Below, piece after piece: positions 46,823 through 58,701 of a stretch of 64,000 nt of DNA. The DNA is taken from the NCBI GenBank assembly GCA_019055375.1, contig JAHQIW010006128.1, positions 87,345 to 151,344 on the forward strand, in the 5' to 3' direction. Numbering within the stretch: position 1 is the stretch's first letter; each line of letters starts with the position of its first letter. Made by a program: the position numbers and the translations under genes. Under the pieces are notes generated by a model. That model saw only the letters and a list, made by a program, of their open reading frames with translations, made no database searches and was not told where the DNA came from. This DNA is from Parelaphostrongylus tenuis (taxonomy: Eukaryota > Nematoda > Chromadorea > Rhabditida > Metastrongylidae).

Positions 46823-49800
46823 ATGAATACTTCTCTAAACCTTTATATAACATTGACAGTTATATTTTGCACGTTGGTAGTCGATTCGTTACCAGACAAC
46901 GTTGCTGCGATGCCACTGTCACCTCAATCGGAAATATCGAGGACAGAAATTATAGAGAATCTCAGTAGGTGAGGATATCCTATCGTTAGCGCATTAAAGT
47001 CATTGAAAATACTTCATTTTCTATGGAGAGACTTGAATTTATCACCGATTGAACAGTACCGTGATTTATGCTTGCATGCTTTTTGCACTGATTGTGATAG
47101 AGCCAACTAGTAATCATTTTCGGGAAAAGCTCTTTAGAAGTTCCCATGTGCTTTGCAAACGCGAAAACTTTACCTTTTCATTTCGACTCCTCTGAGCGCA
47201 CATGACGCGATGGTACGCAGCACTGCGATATCCACTCTATCTCTATTTCAATTTCGTGTCCCAATAGCAATCAAATATCAACTTGGTGATTATTGTTCCA
47301 GTCACATCAATCAGCTATTCTGATTTCTTCCCATTGTAAAACCGACGTAACGAAGATAAGCGGGCTATAAACGACTCCCATGTTTCAATTGTATCTGACT
47401 ATTAAAATTTTGTGGAAACTTTGTAAGATTATAAATACAGCAAAAAGAGTTCATTTCGGTTTTTCCGGAGACAAATGAGTATATGACCTCATCGCTATGA
47501 CAATTTCTAATAGGAGTGCCACTAATTGTTCAAAAGTGTGAATCCCTGGCTAGAATCCTACATGGTAGCTTTTTAAAAGACTTTTTATAACGTTGTAGCG
47601 TTCACAGCGCTGTAGCGCTCAAAATGAAATCACGTTTCACACCCCCCCCCCCCGTGCGCTTTCATTTTTATCACGCGTTAAACTGGGGCATGAACGAAAA
47701 GCATGTGAAGGTGTAGAGAAAGTCTAGCAGTATTTGAGTCAAACATTTTGTATGGAGTTTCTTGCGAAGCGAAGAAGAAATTCGCAGTTAGGAAGAAGTT
47801 ACACCCACTCCACATGTCTAACCTGCTCACGCATCGATCAACTTCCTGTCCTTAGCGCGTAGGTGGACCGATAAACAAGCTCTCTCAATAAGTGATATGC
47901 AGTCTTGTTTTCCCTGTTACACTGTAGTGAAAAGCGGCCTTTCCACAAAATAAGCACAGCCTTGGAATCACTGAGGTTTGCGCTATCGAATGATTACAAA
48001 TAATCTAAAGAAAGAGCTGTGCCCGGCGAGGTGTGAAACACAAACTTAGTAAACGGGGAACCTGAGAATCAAAAAAGTCTCCGTATGCAATGTATAACGT
48101 ACAAATGTTTAAATAAGTACCAATGAATCGATTTTCTTTTGAACTTAACTCACGAACAGCGACGGGATACGCGCCTATTGCAGGGGCTAATGAACGCAAA
48201 GAGATTTTGATTATCTATTAGTGAAAAGGGTACAGAACTTGTAGCTATGCCTCGTCAGCTGTTGTTAAAATAAGGCATAAATCTTTTCTTTCCTACAGCG
48301 CTGACAAGAGAGTTCTTCCAAAAAGCAAGCAAATTTTTGAGTTCTTTGAAACTTGTACACTGATAGAGTACTAGCACTTCAGGAAATGAGTTTTGTTCAG
48401 CGAAACAAGCGAGATAAGAGCAACAAAAAAGGGGAGGCTCGTGTGTGTCATAATTTTATTTTGAATGTTACAGCGTTATGAAATGGTCTTTCTGGAAACC
48501 TGCCACGCATAGCTCTAGCCAAAGACTTAAGCATTCTGATGAATACTACACATTTCCATGGAGAGTTCCTGTAAAGCGAATGAGATCGAAGATTGATTTG
48601 CCCTGGATAACAGAAAAAAAACCCAGTAGGCATGCAGTATTCATCCACCGCTGTTGATTGAAAATACGTCTTTGAAAACACAAATCTCATGTTACGCCGG
48701 AAATTATGCTTAAAATAACTTTCAAAATTACATAAGACCATAATGGCATATAGTCAATGAAAAAGTTGAGTGGTTCAGCCAATCGATCCCAAATTATGGA
48801 TAGAAATCATTAAATTCATAATATCGCATCAAATTTAATCTATTTTGCTTTTTCGTTAAGTGAAATATTTCAGTGAGTGCTCGCTGCTTGCATTCTCTTC
48901 TTTGGTGAGAAAAATGTGATTAGAAAAAGCGATAAAATTTGTAAACTGTTAGAAGAAATGATGAAGATCATAACCCGCCTTCACACCGAAATTTTTCTTA
49001 TTGAAAAGACAGGTATTTTGGATTACGGCAAGACTTTCATGCCACGAACCTCACTGCATGAACACAATGAAATTTGCTGTGCCGTCCAGATACAATACCT
49101 AAGCAAAGTACTTTTGAAAAGACTGCCTCAACCAGTTGCTTATAAACTTTTTCTTCCGTCGGCAATTTTCTTTCATATTACCGGAAAACGGACTCAAAGA
49201 AAAGATTCTAACGATTGAGCAACAGTTCCAAGTGCCATCGAGGAAGTGAGGAGCAAAAGATTATGCGTCTTCTCATACCGTAACAACTGAATATTTCAAA
49301 AACATACTCCAGTAGTATTACGCGAAGTGCCCATTCTATGGCCCATGTCTCTACCTTTATCATCTCTTTTATTCTTTGTCACGGCTGGAAACTCGCTTTT
49401 TCCATGTGCTGGATTAGAATTTCTTTCTTTCACGCCTTTTCGAGTTATATCACTTTGTTCTTTGAGTTGAATCAATGGGATTGAAAGGCTCTTGTCCTAC
49501 TATGATTTTTTTACTTCCCGACATAATAAACGGTAAACACGTTTATCTAATCAAATCATAAATAAATTGTGCATTCGACCTTTTTCGTAACATTGTTAAG
49601 GTGCTAGAGGAATAATGATCTTAACATTGATTTATGTAGGTTCACAGTTATGTCAAGCCACTATCTTCTATCACCACAGATATATCCGGCACTAAATTAT
49701 CAGAGCTGGAGGGATGAGAGCTTTGAATTTCTACGGGAAAAGTATTGAAAAAATTAGCCACATGTGCATTAAAAAATACCCCTAACTACTGCTACACAGC

Positions 49801-52800
49801 CGAATCTCTCTACCAGGATGTTTTTGTATCGTAATGATACGAACACTCAACAATTAATGCAGTCAGAAGGGCAGGCTAACGCTGGTTTTTATCCCGCAGA
49901 TTTTGGTGATGCTGGAAAGCCATAAGCACCCTCCATTTGTTCACTACAGGTTTGAGCAAATGACTTTATGTGACAAGGAAATGAGATTTATTTTTGCTCC
50001 TCAAATATGAGCTTTGGTAATGTGATATGCAATTTAGAGGAATCGTCTTCTAAAACAGCGAATATCCGAGTAATGACATAATAATTGCCTTTCTTTTTAC
50101 TATCACTTGTCTCTATACACAATACGCAGATTTCCTCACTCTTCAAGATTCGTTTCATTAACAAGCATTGGCAATGCGTAGGTATTTTAGATTTGAAGAC
50201 GAATTTAGCTACTATCTGTGGATTTAGTTCCATCTCAGGGACTTCGTGGCCGAGTGATTGTGATCTTCGCCACGGTGCGCAGGTTAAATCCCACTCCTCC
50301 AACATTCTCCAGCAGTAATAACTGAAGCCCCATGAAATATCTAGTCAGACTACCCTTGAGATTACAGGGAGGCGTGCTCAGCCATTATTCCATGACGTTT
50401 AAGAAGAACATGATAAAACGAATTGAATGAAATGAAAAGTAGAGGTGCCTAGATCCACATAGCGCAAAAGATCGCTGTGAAGACGGATCAATAAAGAGTG
50501 CTTAGCCCACTTCATGTATGTCCTTGAATGCTGGTAGGATTTCTATGAGATCCACGGAGCAACTTAATACGACTTCACCATCTACAAGCTCAAAAATCCC
50601 TATTTTCGTTGCGTAATCTTCAAGCATTGAGCTGTGAAATCCTACGTCTCTCCTGCGTAACAGAGCGCTGCGACAGTTTTTGAATCAAGAATGTGAAGCA
50701 GAAGTTTGGAGTCCGCAATTTGACTTTTTTAGAGCCCCTACGGTTCATGTTGTTCTCCTTTTAATGACTAATTCCTCCTTTAGATCTGCATACTTACTGG
50801 ACGTCCAAGGCACACATACGAGGTGATCTTCGTGATCAGAGAACCGCCCAGTCCACTTTGTTCAGCTTCGCACTATAAACTCTACATGAACTGTGTCTTC
50901 ATCCTGTTCGAGCTGCAACTCGAACGTTTTCCCTGCTTTCTTATTGTTTACTTGAGCGTTGTCTCCGCTTCAGTACTCTCCGAAGAGATTGTGATGTTGT
51001 CCGCAAAGCGGAAGTTTAATAAAAACTTCTGTCAAGACCTGTGCATTTTTAGTTCCAATCGAGCTATCTCGTTATTCATTGCAATGCAGCAGTGACTCCC
51101 TTGCCGATAAAGTGTAGCTTTGTCGAACCTCCTTTTCCTACGAGTGTAGGATCTCAGTCTATGAACGCTAGAATCGCATTCGTTATGACTCTATCAAACG
51201 CCTTCTCATAGATCTGAGACCATGCGGTACTTCCGACAAACTTCAATACCTTTGACACGGTTCGGAAGCGGTCCATGCAGCAGAATTCCTTTCTAAGTCC
51301 TGTTTGTTTAAGTTTATCTGGCTATGCTTTATTCAAAGCCTTCGATATGCCCAAAAGGATAATCCTCGTGATAAACCCTGAAAGTACACTTAACACATAT
51401 TATCGCTGATTACAAGCAATGTCTCTGTCAACAATCTTGGAAAAAAAAGCTCATAAAGCAGAGGCGACGCATCTTGGAAAAGATGACTGTGCGCGAGTCC
51501 TCCACTGATCTGGCGTTTTTCCTTCTAAAATAATGATGCCATTTTCCTTGTAAGAAGTACATGCGGAATGTGACTAAAGGACATCGATAGCCAGGAGACT
51601 TGAGTGTAATCAGAAATCGCCCTCAGACGGGAGCTAAAGACGCGTTTCACTCCGGTTGCTCGTGTTACCACCACACCATCGCTTTACCACCTCTTATTCT
51701 TCGATATAGCTATCAGTCACCCTCCTCTAACAGGTTTGGTAAAGTATGCACATATAGCTTCATCAACTCAGTTAAGCTTACAGCCATCGTGCTTAAATTA
51801 TTCGGTTCCAGTATGTCATCCGGAAATGACTGATAAAACGACCTCTTTTGCTGGAGAATAATTTTCATAAGAATGTTATTAATCATTTGAAAGCTCGAAT
51901 GTCGGGCTACTGTGGTACAAAATGTTTTTTAGAGAGCCTTTTTTTGAGGTGTAGCAAAGAGAAGGTACTTGTGCTCCACATATGCACATTTCTCTCAGAA
52001 CGAAACTGCTTCTATGAGCGACCATTCGATAGCGTAAATTTCGAATATTCCATCGTTATGCTCATTTTTGGAAAGACCATTTCACTATAGTGTAGCAGAA
52101 AAAATAATGTTGAGTTTTACATGCGCGGTGCGTTTATTTGTCGGCTAGTGTGTGTTGGGGTGAGAGGAGACTGGCCGTAGATTCCATAGAACGATCGATT
52201 CATCGCGCTGGCATGACTCACATGTGAGGTGCAATTTTTGTTAATTAATATATGCTATTCGTGTTTATAGCGAGATAACAGTAGATGAACACGGCAGGTG
52301 TAAGATACAATTTTATTTTAAATCCTATTGCGTTACAAAATGCTTTTCAGCAAACGACCACGTGGCACAGTAGCGAGAAATTTGAGCTTCCAATCAATAT
52401 TAGCACTTTTATGTCGAGTGTTCTATTAAGACCATGCCGAAATTTCAACATATCTCATGATTAATATTTGAGCCAACATGTCATGTTGTCTTGTAATGGG
52501 CTCTTGTACAGCCCAATACAGGTGTTTCGACCTTACAGTCTCAGCCTTTATAGGAAGACCAAGGGCACCCGAGAGGATTGGCTAAAGAATAAAAGACGAA
52601 AAGTCTACTCGACTGACGAGACTGTAAGGTCAAAACACGTGTATCGGCTTCCAACAAGAAATTTTTGAATGGACTTTCCTAGGAGTGAATTCTATGATGA
52701 CGTGCAACTTTTCTTTACATTCTCTTGACACTTAAGCTGAAGGCGAAAGATAGCCAGGCGTGCTGATAGGACATCGCACGATGTGATTGATGGCAGACCT

Positions 52801-54590
52801 GTGGTTGAGCGGCAAAGCCGAAAATTTCGACATATCGTGACGGAAACTTCGTTCAACAAATATCTCTTTGTCATATGTTAATCTTTCTTCCTCCCATTTT
52901 TTATAGAGTGGCCATATGGAATTTGATGTGACCAGCAGCCTCAAGAAGTGCGTAAAAGTTGGCATCTGAACAGATGAGTAAATATTCACTGTCGAATCAC
53001 TTCCGCCGTGATCAACGTCAACTTTTCAGGAAAGGTTAGCAGAAGTCCGCAGTAGCAAAAACCACGGCTGCAGTCACTTTCCGGCCTATGTGATGGCTTG
53101 GGCGAGCATTTGCGCCACTGAAATAACGCGTTGGTCTATACCAACAGAAACGTCAAAATCAAAGTCACCAGCTATCAGCTGCAAACGTTAAGGGGCGTGC
53201 TTGGAGCCTGGGGGTACCTAACGCTTTGGCGCCGACGGATTCACGCTCCAGCAAAACTGAACTCCTGCTCATTCGGCCCATTCAACAACTCCTATTTGCC
53301 AAAGCACTTTTCAGGCTTTCGAGGCAAGGAAAATTGGCTGCCAAATATGCTGAATCTTCAATCTACCGGATTACTCCGTATGGTCTATACTGGAAGAAAA
53401 ACTGTCGGCTATTCGCTACAGTGTCGTAGATGCGCTTAAGACGTCTTTGACACGCTCTTAGGACGAAATTACGGTGGATACGTGTGCGAGCGTCCCTGAA
53501 ATTTTCGCAAGCAACTTCGCGCATATATAGAGGACAAAGGAAGCAGTTCTGAGGACTTCTTATGGACTTTTCTGTTTATTGTCATAGTTGCTGGTCTATC
53601 AAACGTAATTACTCCTTCAATGAATGAGTTCATTTGTTTATGCGGTATTTTTTAATGTTGATATATTCTAGAAAACTGACAGAACTTTTCTCGCACTCTC
53701 TCTCTATATATATATTTATATATACGAAATGTATATATATAGATATATATGCAGAGAGAGTGATAACAGAGTAAAAGCTTCTGAAGTGTAGTGGTTAGCA
53801 TGCGACAGTAAGAGTGAAGCGCATACTCAGCTGCCGTCTGAAAGAAAATTTGCATATCACTCAACATTCTGCACAGTCTTCACTATGACTGTCCAAGAGG
53901 TTATTTTTTTGGAAAATCTTCAACCTTTTTCACAAACATACAGGATGAGCATCGGTTGAGCAAATGCACGGTCCTGTCGAATGACGCGTCTTCGTTGCAC
54001 AGAATCCATAGCAGCCAAGTCTTCTATGTTATGAACCCATTCCAGTTGCTGGAAAATCTAGAGCCGATTAGATTTTCGGCTAATGAAATGACATGGGCAA
54101 AAATTTTCGTTGTCTTTTGATCTCTCAAAGAAGAGTACTGTTGATGTGACTGACAATGTGTAACTTTTCTGTGTTTCAAGAAGCAGTGAGTACGATAGAA
54201 AATGTTTGAAATAGCAGTAGCTCAGTTATCATCCTAGAAAATAAATAAACATAGCGCTTGGCAAATGCTTGAACTCGTAAAAGGTTGAAATTCAGAGCTC
54301 CACGAGTGAAACGGCAGAATCGGCGGAGATATCCATATGATAGGAGACGATCTCCGTGCGAAACAGGATCACGTCGCAAGAGACGTGTAAAACGACAATT
54401 TATTCCTGGGCCTTTTGATCCGTTTCCACCTTTTCCATTCTTTCCTGGTCCGCTTGCTGGAGATCCTGTCGGAGCACTTTTCCAATATCTGATCGATTCT
54501 CCATCCTTTCAAGCGCCACCGTTCCCACATTTCCAAACTTACCCAGCGTACGCATCTTATGTCGATGTCTATTGTTATTATTATGGTTGA
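46823..54590 (+). CDS. Secreted-precursor family gene C, two coding exons
   Basis: Exon 1 is 46823-46968 and exon 2 is 54296-54590, with a 7327-base intron and a predicted 146 residues. The ATG follows CTTTACAG|GTC, the donor is GTAG|GTGAGG in phase 2 and the acceptor GAAATTCAG|A. The signal peptide is about residues 1-22 (MNTSLNLYITLTVIFCTLVV then DS), with pro-segment AAMPLSPQSE. The junction gives SR-APRVKR-Q. A second RRVKR-Q follows 27 residues later, so the exon start looks internally repeated and a short basic spacer peptide (with one Cys) would be released. The last part (about 64 residues) is Pro/Phe-rich (FIPGPFDPFPPFPFFPGP), then Tyr-rich, ending VDVYCYYYG. The shared F-D/N-P motif and KRQ site link it to A and B. 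The terminal Gly may allow amidation (inference). AATAAA lies at 54612. Function unknown. Confidence 0.77.
47505..48640. mobile_element. Inverted-repeat element family, copy 4
   Basis: The left end near 47515 is decayed. The right end (TTTTGAATGTTACAGCGTTATGAAATGG, then GCTCTAGCCAAAGACTTAAGC) is clear. It includes a run of 12 C at 47642-47653. It lies in the gene C intron. Confidence 0.55.
48877..49218 (+). other. 113-codon ORF without a clear start
   Basis: Open from a GTG after TTTCAG, with no ATG until codon 28. It reads KICKLLEEMMKIITRLHTEI and later QPVAYKLFLPSAIFFHITGK. It could be an exon or relic inside the gene C intron. A later fragment IYPALNYQSWRDESFEF after ATCACCACAG at 49679 also looks exon-like. 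There is no joining evidence. Confidence 0.25.
50500..51420 (-). pseudogene. RTE-type reverse transcriptase relic
   Basis: Minus-strand frames, broken by stops, give GKGVTAALQ (family: G-K-G-V-R-Q-G-D ... A-A-L-Q), then RVLKRRQRSSK and shifted FADN-like text, then AGKTFELQLEQDEDTVHVEC, GSLITKITSYVCLGRPV (core TSYVCLGRP) and RRISQLNA. The order follows the RTE polymerase from palm to thumb. It lies antisense in the gene C intron. Confidence 0.72.
51850..52420. mobile_element. Inverted-repeat element family, copy 5
   Basis: Left GAATGTTATTAATCATTTGAAAGCTCG, internal CATTCGATAGCGTAAATTTCG, right TTTTATTTTAAATCCTATTGCGTTAC. It is diverged. Confidence 0.6.
52455..52660. mobile_element. Family 1 hammerhead element, shortened copy at 52.5 kb
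   Basis: Left arm ATTTGAGCCAACATGTCATG, right arm ending CACGTGTATCGGC. Right-arm plus core: CTGACGA (52613-52619), stem II GACT/GGTC, palindrome CACGTG, but GAAA is changed to AAAA. Left arm: GAAA and CACCTGTA kept, but the CTGANGA core is damaged. The loop between the arms is only about 60 bases. Confidence 0.65.
52985..53560 (+). pseudogene. Tc1/mariner transposase relic (central and C-terminal part)
   Basis: One 102-codon open stretch (53131-53439) plus flanks gives CKRLRGVLGAWGYLTLWRRR, KHFSGF-GKENWLPN, a Y-S-P-D-L-N-P-like LNLQSTGLL and GRKTVGY. Then a shifted DALKTSLTRS... and DEITVDTCASVPE closes it. It is homologous to 19080-19690 and better preserved here. Stops and shifts remain. 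It lies in the gene C intron. Confidence 0.78.
53695..53765 (+). repeat. TA/CT palindromic microsatellite
   Basis: CTCTCTCTCTA then TATA tracts and TATGCAGAGAGAG form a long imperfect hairpin. A tRNA-like fragment (GTAGTGGTTAGCATGCGAC) follows at 53788. Confidence 0.8.
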
Positions 54591-54611
54591 TCGCTGAGGA
54601 GGTTATGAAAT

Positions 54612-54617
54612 AATAAA
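54612..54617 (+). terminator. Polyadenylation signal of gene C
   Basis: AATAAA 22 bases after the gene C stop codon. Confidence 0.6.
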
Positions 54618-54639
54618 AGAATGATATTACGATGAGTCT

Positions 54640-55600
54640 GCTGCGTGTAATTTATTTGATGATAAACTTTATTGATTTCTGTGCTTGATTTTCCAAGCAA
54701 TGATACTATGATAGCTCAAATAGTGTGAATCGCTTGCTCTTTGTTCCCTACGCTTGGAGACGCAGAACGAAAGCTGCAAAAAGCCATATCAAAAAAAAAT
54801 TTACAAGTGTGTGCAGAGAAGGAGGAACGTCTAGACTTTGCACTTTGAGCGTAAGAGGGCCATTAGCGGTGGATACGAAATGACAGCTGCTCGTGATAGC
54901 TCTGAGAGAAAGCACGTTTCAAGAAAAGTTGAGCGAATATGACGACTTTGCTCTTTTTTCTCGAATGGATTGCCAGAGTTATAAAGCATTCATTCAAAAA
55001 GGTGGGTCAAAAGACACCAGTGTCAATGAATGCAATACTACAGAGCACACAAGACGTTAGCTAGTTCGCAACAGGTTACACGATCGTCTATGCAGGACGT
55101 AGAATTGCGATCTTATCCTTGCAATAGAGACGAAGATAGTGTGACTTTGGCACAGTATCCCTGATCTGTTTTTAAATGTGACAAATATGCTAACTCTTTA
55201 GTTCGTCCGGTTAGATAGCCCGAATGAAATATCACTCAGTTTGAAAATCTAGAGACAACACAGCAAAACAGTTTAGAGACACAACACTAAACATACAAAG
55301 AGAAAAGTCATAGCTAGGAAGGTTCAAAGTGAATCTCACTTTTCTTGAATATAAATACAGGATCTCTAAGCGATAACTCTTGGAGAAATCTTGAAAATTT
55401 CAAAGAAAACAAAAATGAATCGCACAAGAATTCCTTAGATCACTTCAGACTCTGACCCAGTTCTCACTGCCGATTTTTCAACTTGAACCACACTCATTCG
55501 TCGCCCCATGTGAGACTCTGAAATTCCTCTCGATCAGTACTGACAACGCATATAAGAAGAAAGGGTTGATAAACAAATACTGAAAAATGAGTGGGCAGTA
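54640..55600. other. Gene-free interval after gene C
   Basis: AT-rich, with no supported coding or repeat signal until the SINE at 55603. Confidence 0.4.
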
Positions 55601-55602
55601 AG

Positions 55603-55692
55603 CGGTGGCCTCGGTGGTTCAGTGGTAGCAGGCGCGCCCGGTATGGGTAGAACGCGGATTCAACTCCCGTCTGAGGTCGAACATTTTGCTTA
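55603..55692 (+). repeat. tRNA-derived SINE-like repeat
   Basis: GGTGGTTCAGTGGTAGCAGG (A box), then CCCGGTATGGGTAGAACGCG, then GGATTCAACTCCCGTC (B box), then TGAGGTCGAACATTTTGC. Near relatives are at 31502, 56300 (plus) and 56180-56085 (minus). Confidence 0.7.
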
Positions 55693-56084
55693 CTACTCGA
55701 TTTTCTTGGGTATAAATGAAAGGGTTGAGTGTTTGAAAGAAGATGATTACTACGCGAATTGGTATGTTCACTTCTGCTTTCTGTTGAAGTTATGAAAGTG
55801 TTTGAATGAGAAGAGTTCGTGTCAAATCGACCTATCCAAGCATTCAAGAAACAAATCCACTGAAATGTCAATCAACACTGATTAATTCATGTTATTCATG
55901 ACAACATCGTGCTTGAAAATACCCAACTGTTGTGCTGTTATACATGGGTCATGACCTTTAACAAATGACCAAGTTCTTTATGTCTATCAAATGCCTTTAT
56001 ATCATAATTGTAATTTCTTGTATTTTACTGCATTTTTTGCAGTTTTATGATCATTCGTATATTCCTAAGAGAACTCAGTGGTGA

Positions 56085-56375
56085 GCAGAAGCACGGCCTC
56101 AGGCGCAAATCGTACCCGCGTTTCGTCTATCCGGGACACGTGCTCTAACACCACACCACGGAGACACGTTTGCGCCCGCTCATTCTTCAACATCTCTATG
56201 TTAGCTATCAACCACCAACCTTTAACGGGTCTAGTTAGGTATATGATTTCACTTTATAAACCCAGCTGAGCTGTCAGCCATTGTGATAACTAATATTGTA
56301 GTGTGTAGTGGTAGAGTACGCGTTCCCAGGATAGGATGAAACGCGGGTTCAATTCCTGCCTGAGGTCTTGTTTTT
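56085..56375. repeat. Two opposed tRNA-like SINE copies
   Basis: Minus copy 56180-56085 (GTGTGGTGTTAGAGCACGTG, degenerate B box) and plus copy 56300-56375 (GTAGTGGTAGAGTACGCG, then CGGGTTCAATTCCTGCC). No gene is seen from 56376 to 57775. The ORF at 57482-57697 is discussed under findings. Confidence 0.65.
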
Positions 56376-57775
56376 GCTCAGCTCTCAATTCTCGTGAGAA
56401 TATCGTAATTATGTTTATCTCCTCCTCTTACTAATCATCTTCGTTCTCCACATGATGGGCGCCCTCTACGACCTGCATATCTAGTCTCCTTCAACCTTTA
56501 GCGCACATAAAACTCATGTGTGCGGTGAAAACGAACTCTTTTACAAAAAATCGAGTTAATGTCAACGTTTAGTAAACTTTCGTAAGGCATTTGAAGTCCT
56601 GTCCGGTGTTGGTCAAGTGTACCTCAAATGTAGATAATATGCGATGACTTTGAATCAGCATAGCAAGTAAAAATGAAGTGGCGATCACTCATCAAAAAAT
56701 AGAGTTGCACAGGTCAACACTACTAATTGTGCAGAGTCTCCAACAATGTCTGCTAAAGCCTAATGCATGGTGCCCTTCTTAGGGAGTGATCAACCTTTTA
56801 GGCTTTATTTTTCTGGCTTTTTCATGACGACAAATCTACCGCAGTGCATATCACGCAGGCCAGAACGATTGGCAGCTACTTCATAAAACTGCGCTGAAAT
56901 TATTTCAATTTGCACGATAAAAAGGGAAAATAGTACTATTAAATATTTCGAGATCCGAACGGCCCCGTTACGTTGAGTAGTGTGAGCCTAACTATACTGT
57001 TCATTCATTTCTTTGTCTCCTGATCGTTGCTGGAGGCAAGCGATGATTTGAGTATTGTAGCATATCCATAGCAGGTATTCGAAAGTTCAGAAACAGCATC
57101 CTTGCTTATTAAGGCGAGTGTGCAACAAAACTCACACATGTCTTCGGCAACATTTCTTTGAAACGGTTGTTTTTTGTGTTTTATTCAACAGCTGCTTCTA
57201 TTTTTACCCAAACAGATCCTCATACGAAATTTTTTGCGGCTATCATTCGTCTGATATGCTGAATGTCTTCAAAATTTTCATCAAGCCCAAGCCTCACTTC
57301 ACTTTTCACTCGGCCAACTAGCTAGTGGAAACGGAGATACAGAAAGATCTTTTTGCTTGGGAATTTGATGGCAATTAAGCTCAGATTTCAAACTCAAGCT
57401 TATCGAAAAGTAGCTTGCAGTCCTTGATTGGATCCTGGATAACTTGTCAGTTATGCCTGCATATGCTTCGTTCGGAATTTTTTGTGTCACATACTAACTG
57501 CTTTGCAAGGCAGTATTCCTTCTGACGCATCCATCTTATTCTTCTTTTTCGATCCTGTCTTCATTCTCGCTGACTATTTCTCTTCTAGCATCAAAATTTC
57601 CGAAAATAAATCTATCAAAGGACTTATTATTCCCGATAGTTTGCGCCAATTAATTGTAGAAAAAAAATCAAATATGAAAAATATATTAAAGAACTAATGA
57701 TTAGAATGAAAAAGGATAAAGCTTTCTAGCTTCGTTTGAGGTAACTCAATGCATATCTGTTTACAATAACTTGCG

Positions 57776-57957
57776 GTGGGCCTCCCCTTGTACCGAGTCA
57801 GTGCAGCTTACCCTCCCAGACAAGCCTGAGACCAGTCAGGTACCATTTACCGACCACGGAGGGATGGATGGCTTGGTGAGCCATGAAGGCGAGATCGAAC
57901 CATAGACCTTGTGTGCGACGCGGAATGCTTCTAACCACTGCGCCAATTTGCTCCCAG
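57776..57957 (-). repeat. tRNA-derived SINE, copy 3 (best preserved)
   Basis: Minus strand: TTGGCGCAGTGGTTAGAAGC (A box), CGTCGCACACAAGG, ATGGTTCGATCTCGCC (B box), TCACCAAGCCATCCATCCC, then a GGTACCTGACTGGTCTCAGG-type tail. It defines the family also seen at 1027 and 29450. Confidence 0.75.
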
Positions 57958-58653
57958 TGATTAAAATATACATGAAGAAAGAAAAACAGTTGTAAAAGTG
58001 ACTGAGAAACACGGAAAAAATAAAATAATGGAGCGAGAAATGACAACCATAGATACTTGGTGTTGAAAATCAAACTACGTTTCAAAGCCTCATGTCAAAT
58101 CGTCAAGAGAGACTCGTAAAAACGAAAAAATTGGTAATTCATGTTGACTCTTAGGATAAGGGCCCTTGAAATAATTGCGAGCTCGTTTCCTCATAATCTT
58201 ACTGCAAAGATACATAGAACAAAAGGGAAACAAGAGTCACCCTCTAGATGTACATTTTGTATCAAAGAGTAGTGAAATGTTAGACAACTGAGCGTTCTTC
58301 GCTTCAATAAATACGTTATAGAAGAACCTTCATACTAATTAATACAGAAAATTAACATAAAAAACTACAGTGAAGCGTCGTGTTAGAGGATCAAAACAGC
58401 AACATTCTTCCCGATGGACGGCAGTGCGAGGTATTCGCCACTGCGCTTGCTCGCCGCCGAGCCTTCGCGTGCGGTACGCAGCGAGGATGGCGCCGTGAGG
58501 ATGCGGTCCCCAATGCGTTAATAACAGTGTCTTGACTGGAAAAACTGTCCTCATACATCAAGAGATCGACTGTTTTTGAAACCCCCAAAAAAACATTCAA
58601 TATAATTCCAAAAAAAGAATGATTTAAGCTCAAAAAAGGGGTTGGTAAGCCCA

Positions 58654-58701
58654 GGGTCATACACCGGTGTTTCGGAGGTTCGTCCTCCTCATCAGTGACC
58701 C
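58654..58701 (-). ncRNA. Type I hammerhead ribozyme, unit 1
   Basis: Minus strand 58701-58654: GGGTCA (stem I), CTGATGA, stem II GGAGG/CCTCC with loop ACGAA, GAA, then the palindrome ACACCGGTGT (A15.1 to U16.1, stem III), A at position 17, then TGACCC closing stem I over six perfect pairs. Cleavage is predicted after position 17, between minus-strand bases 58660 and 58659. Every invariant core base is present. Confidence 0.9.

Noticed and set aside
47642..47653. Run of 12 C
   Set aside because: It could be an assembly or homopolymer artefact; no structure or function can be assigned.
49988..50305. 105-codon minus ORF
   Set aside because: Its 5' third overlaps a plus-strand tRNA-like repeat (GACTTCGTGGCCGAGTGATT), so at least that part is read-through. 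The remainder is unsupported.
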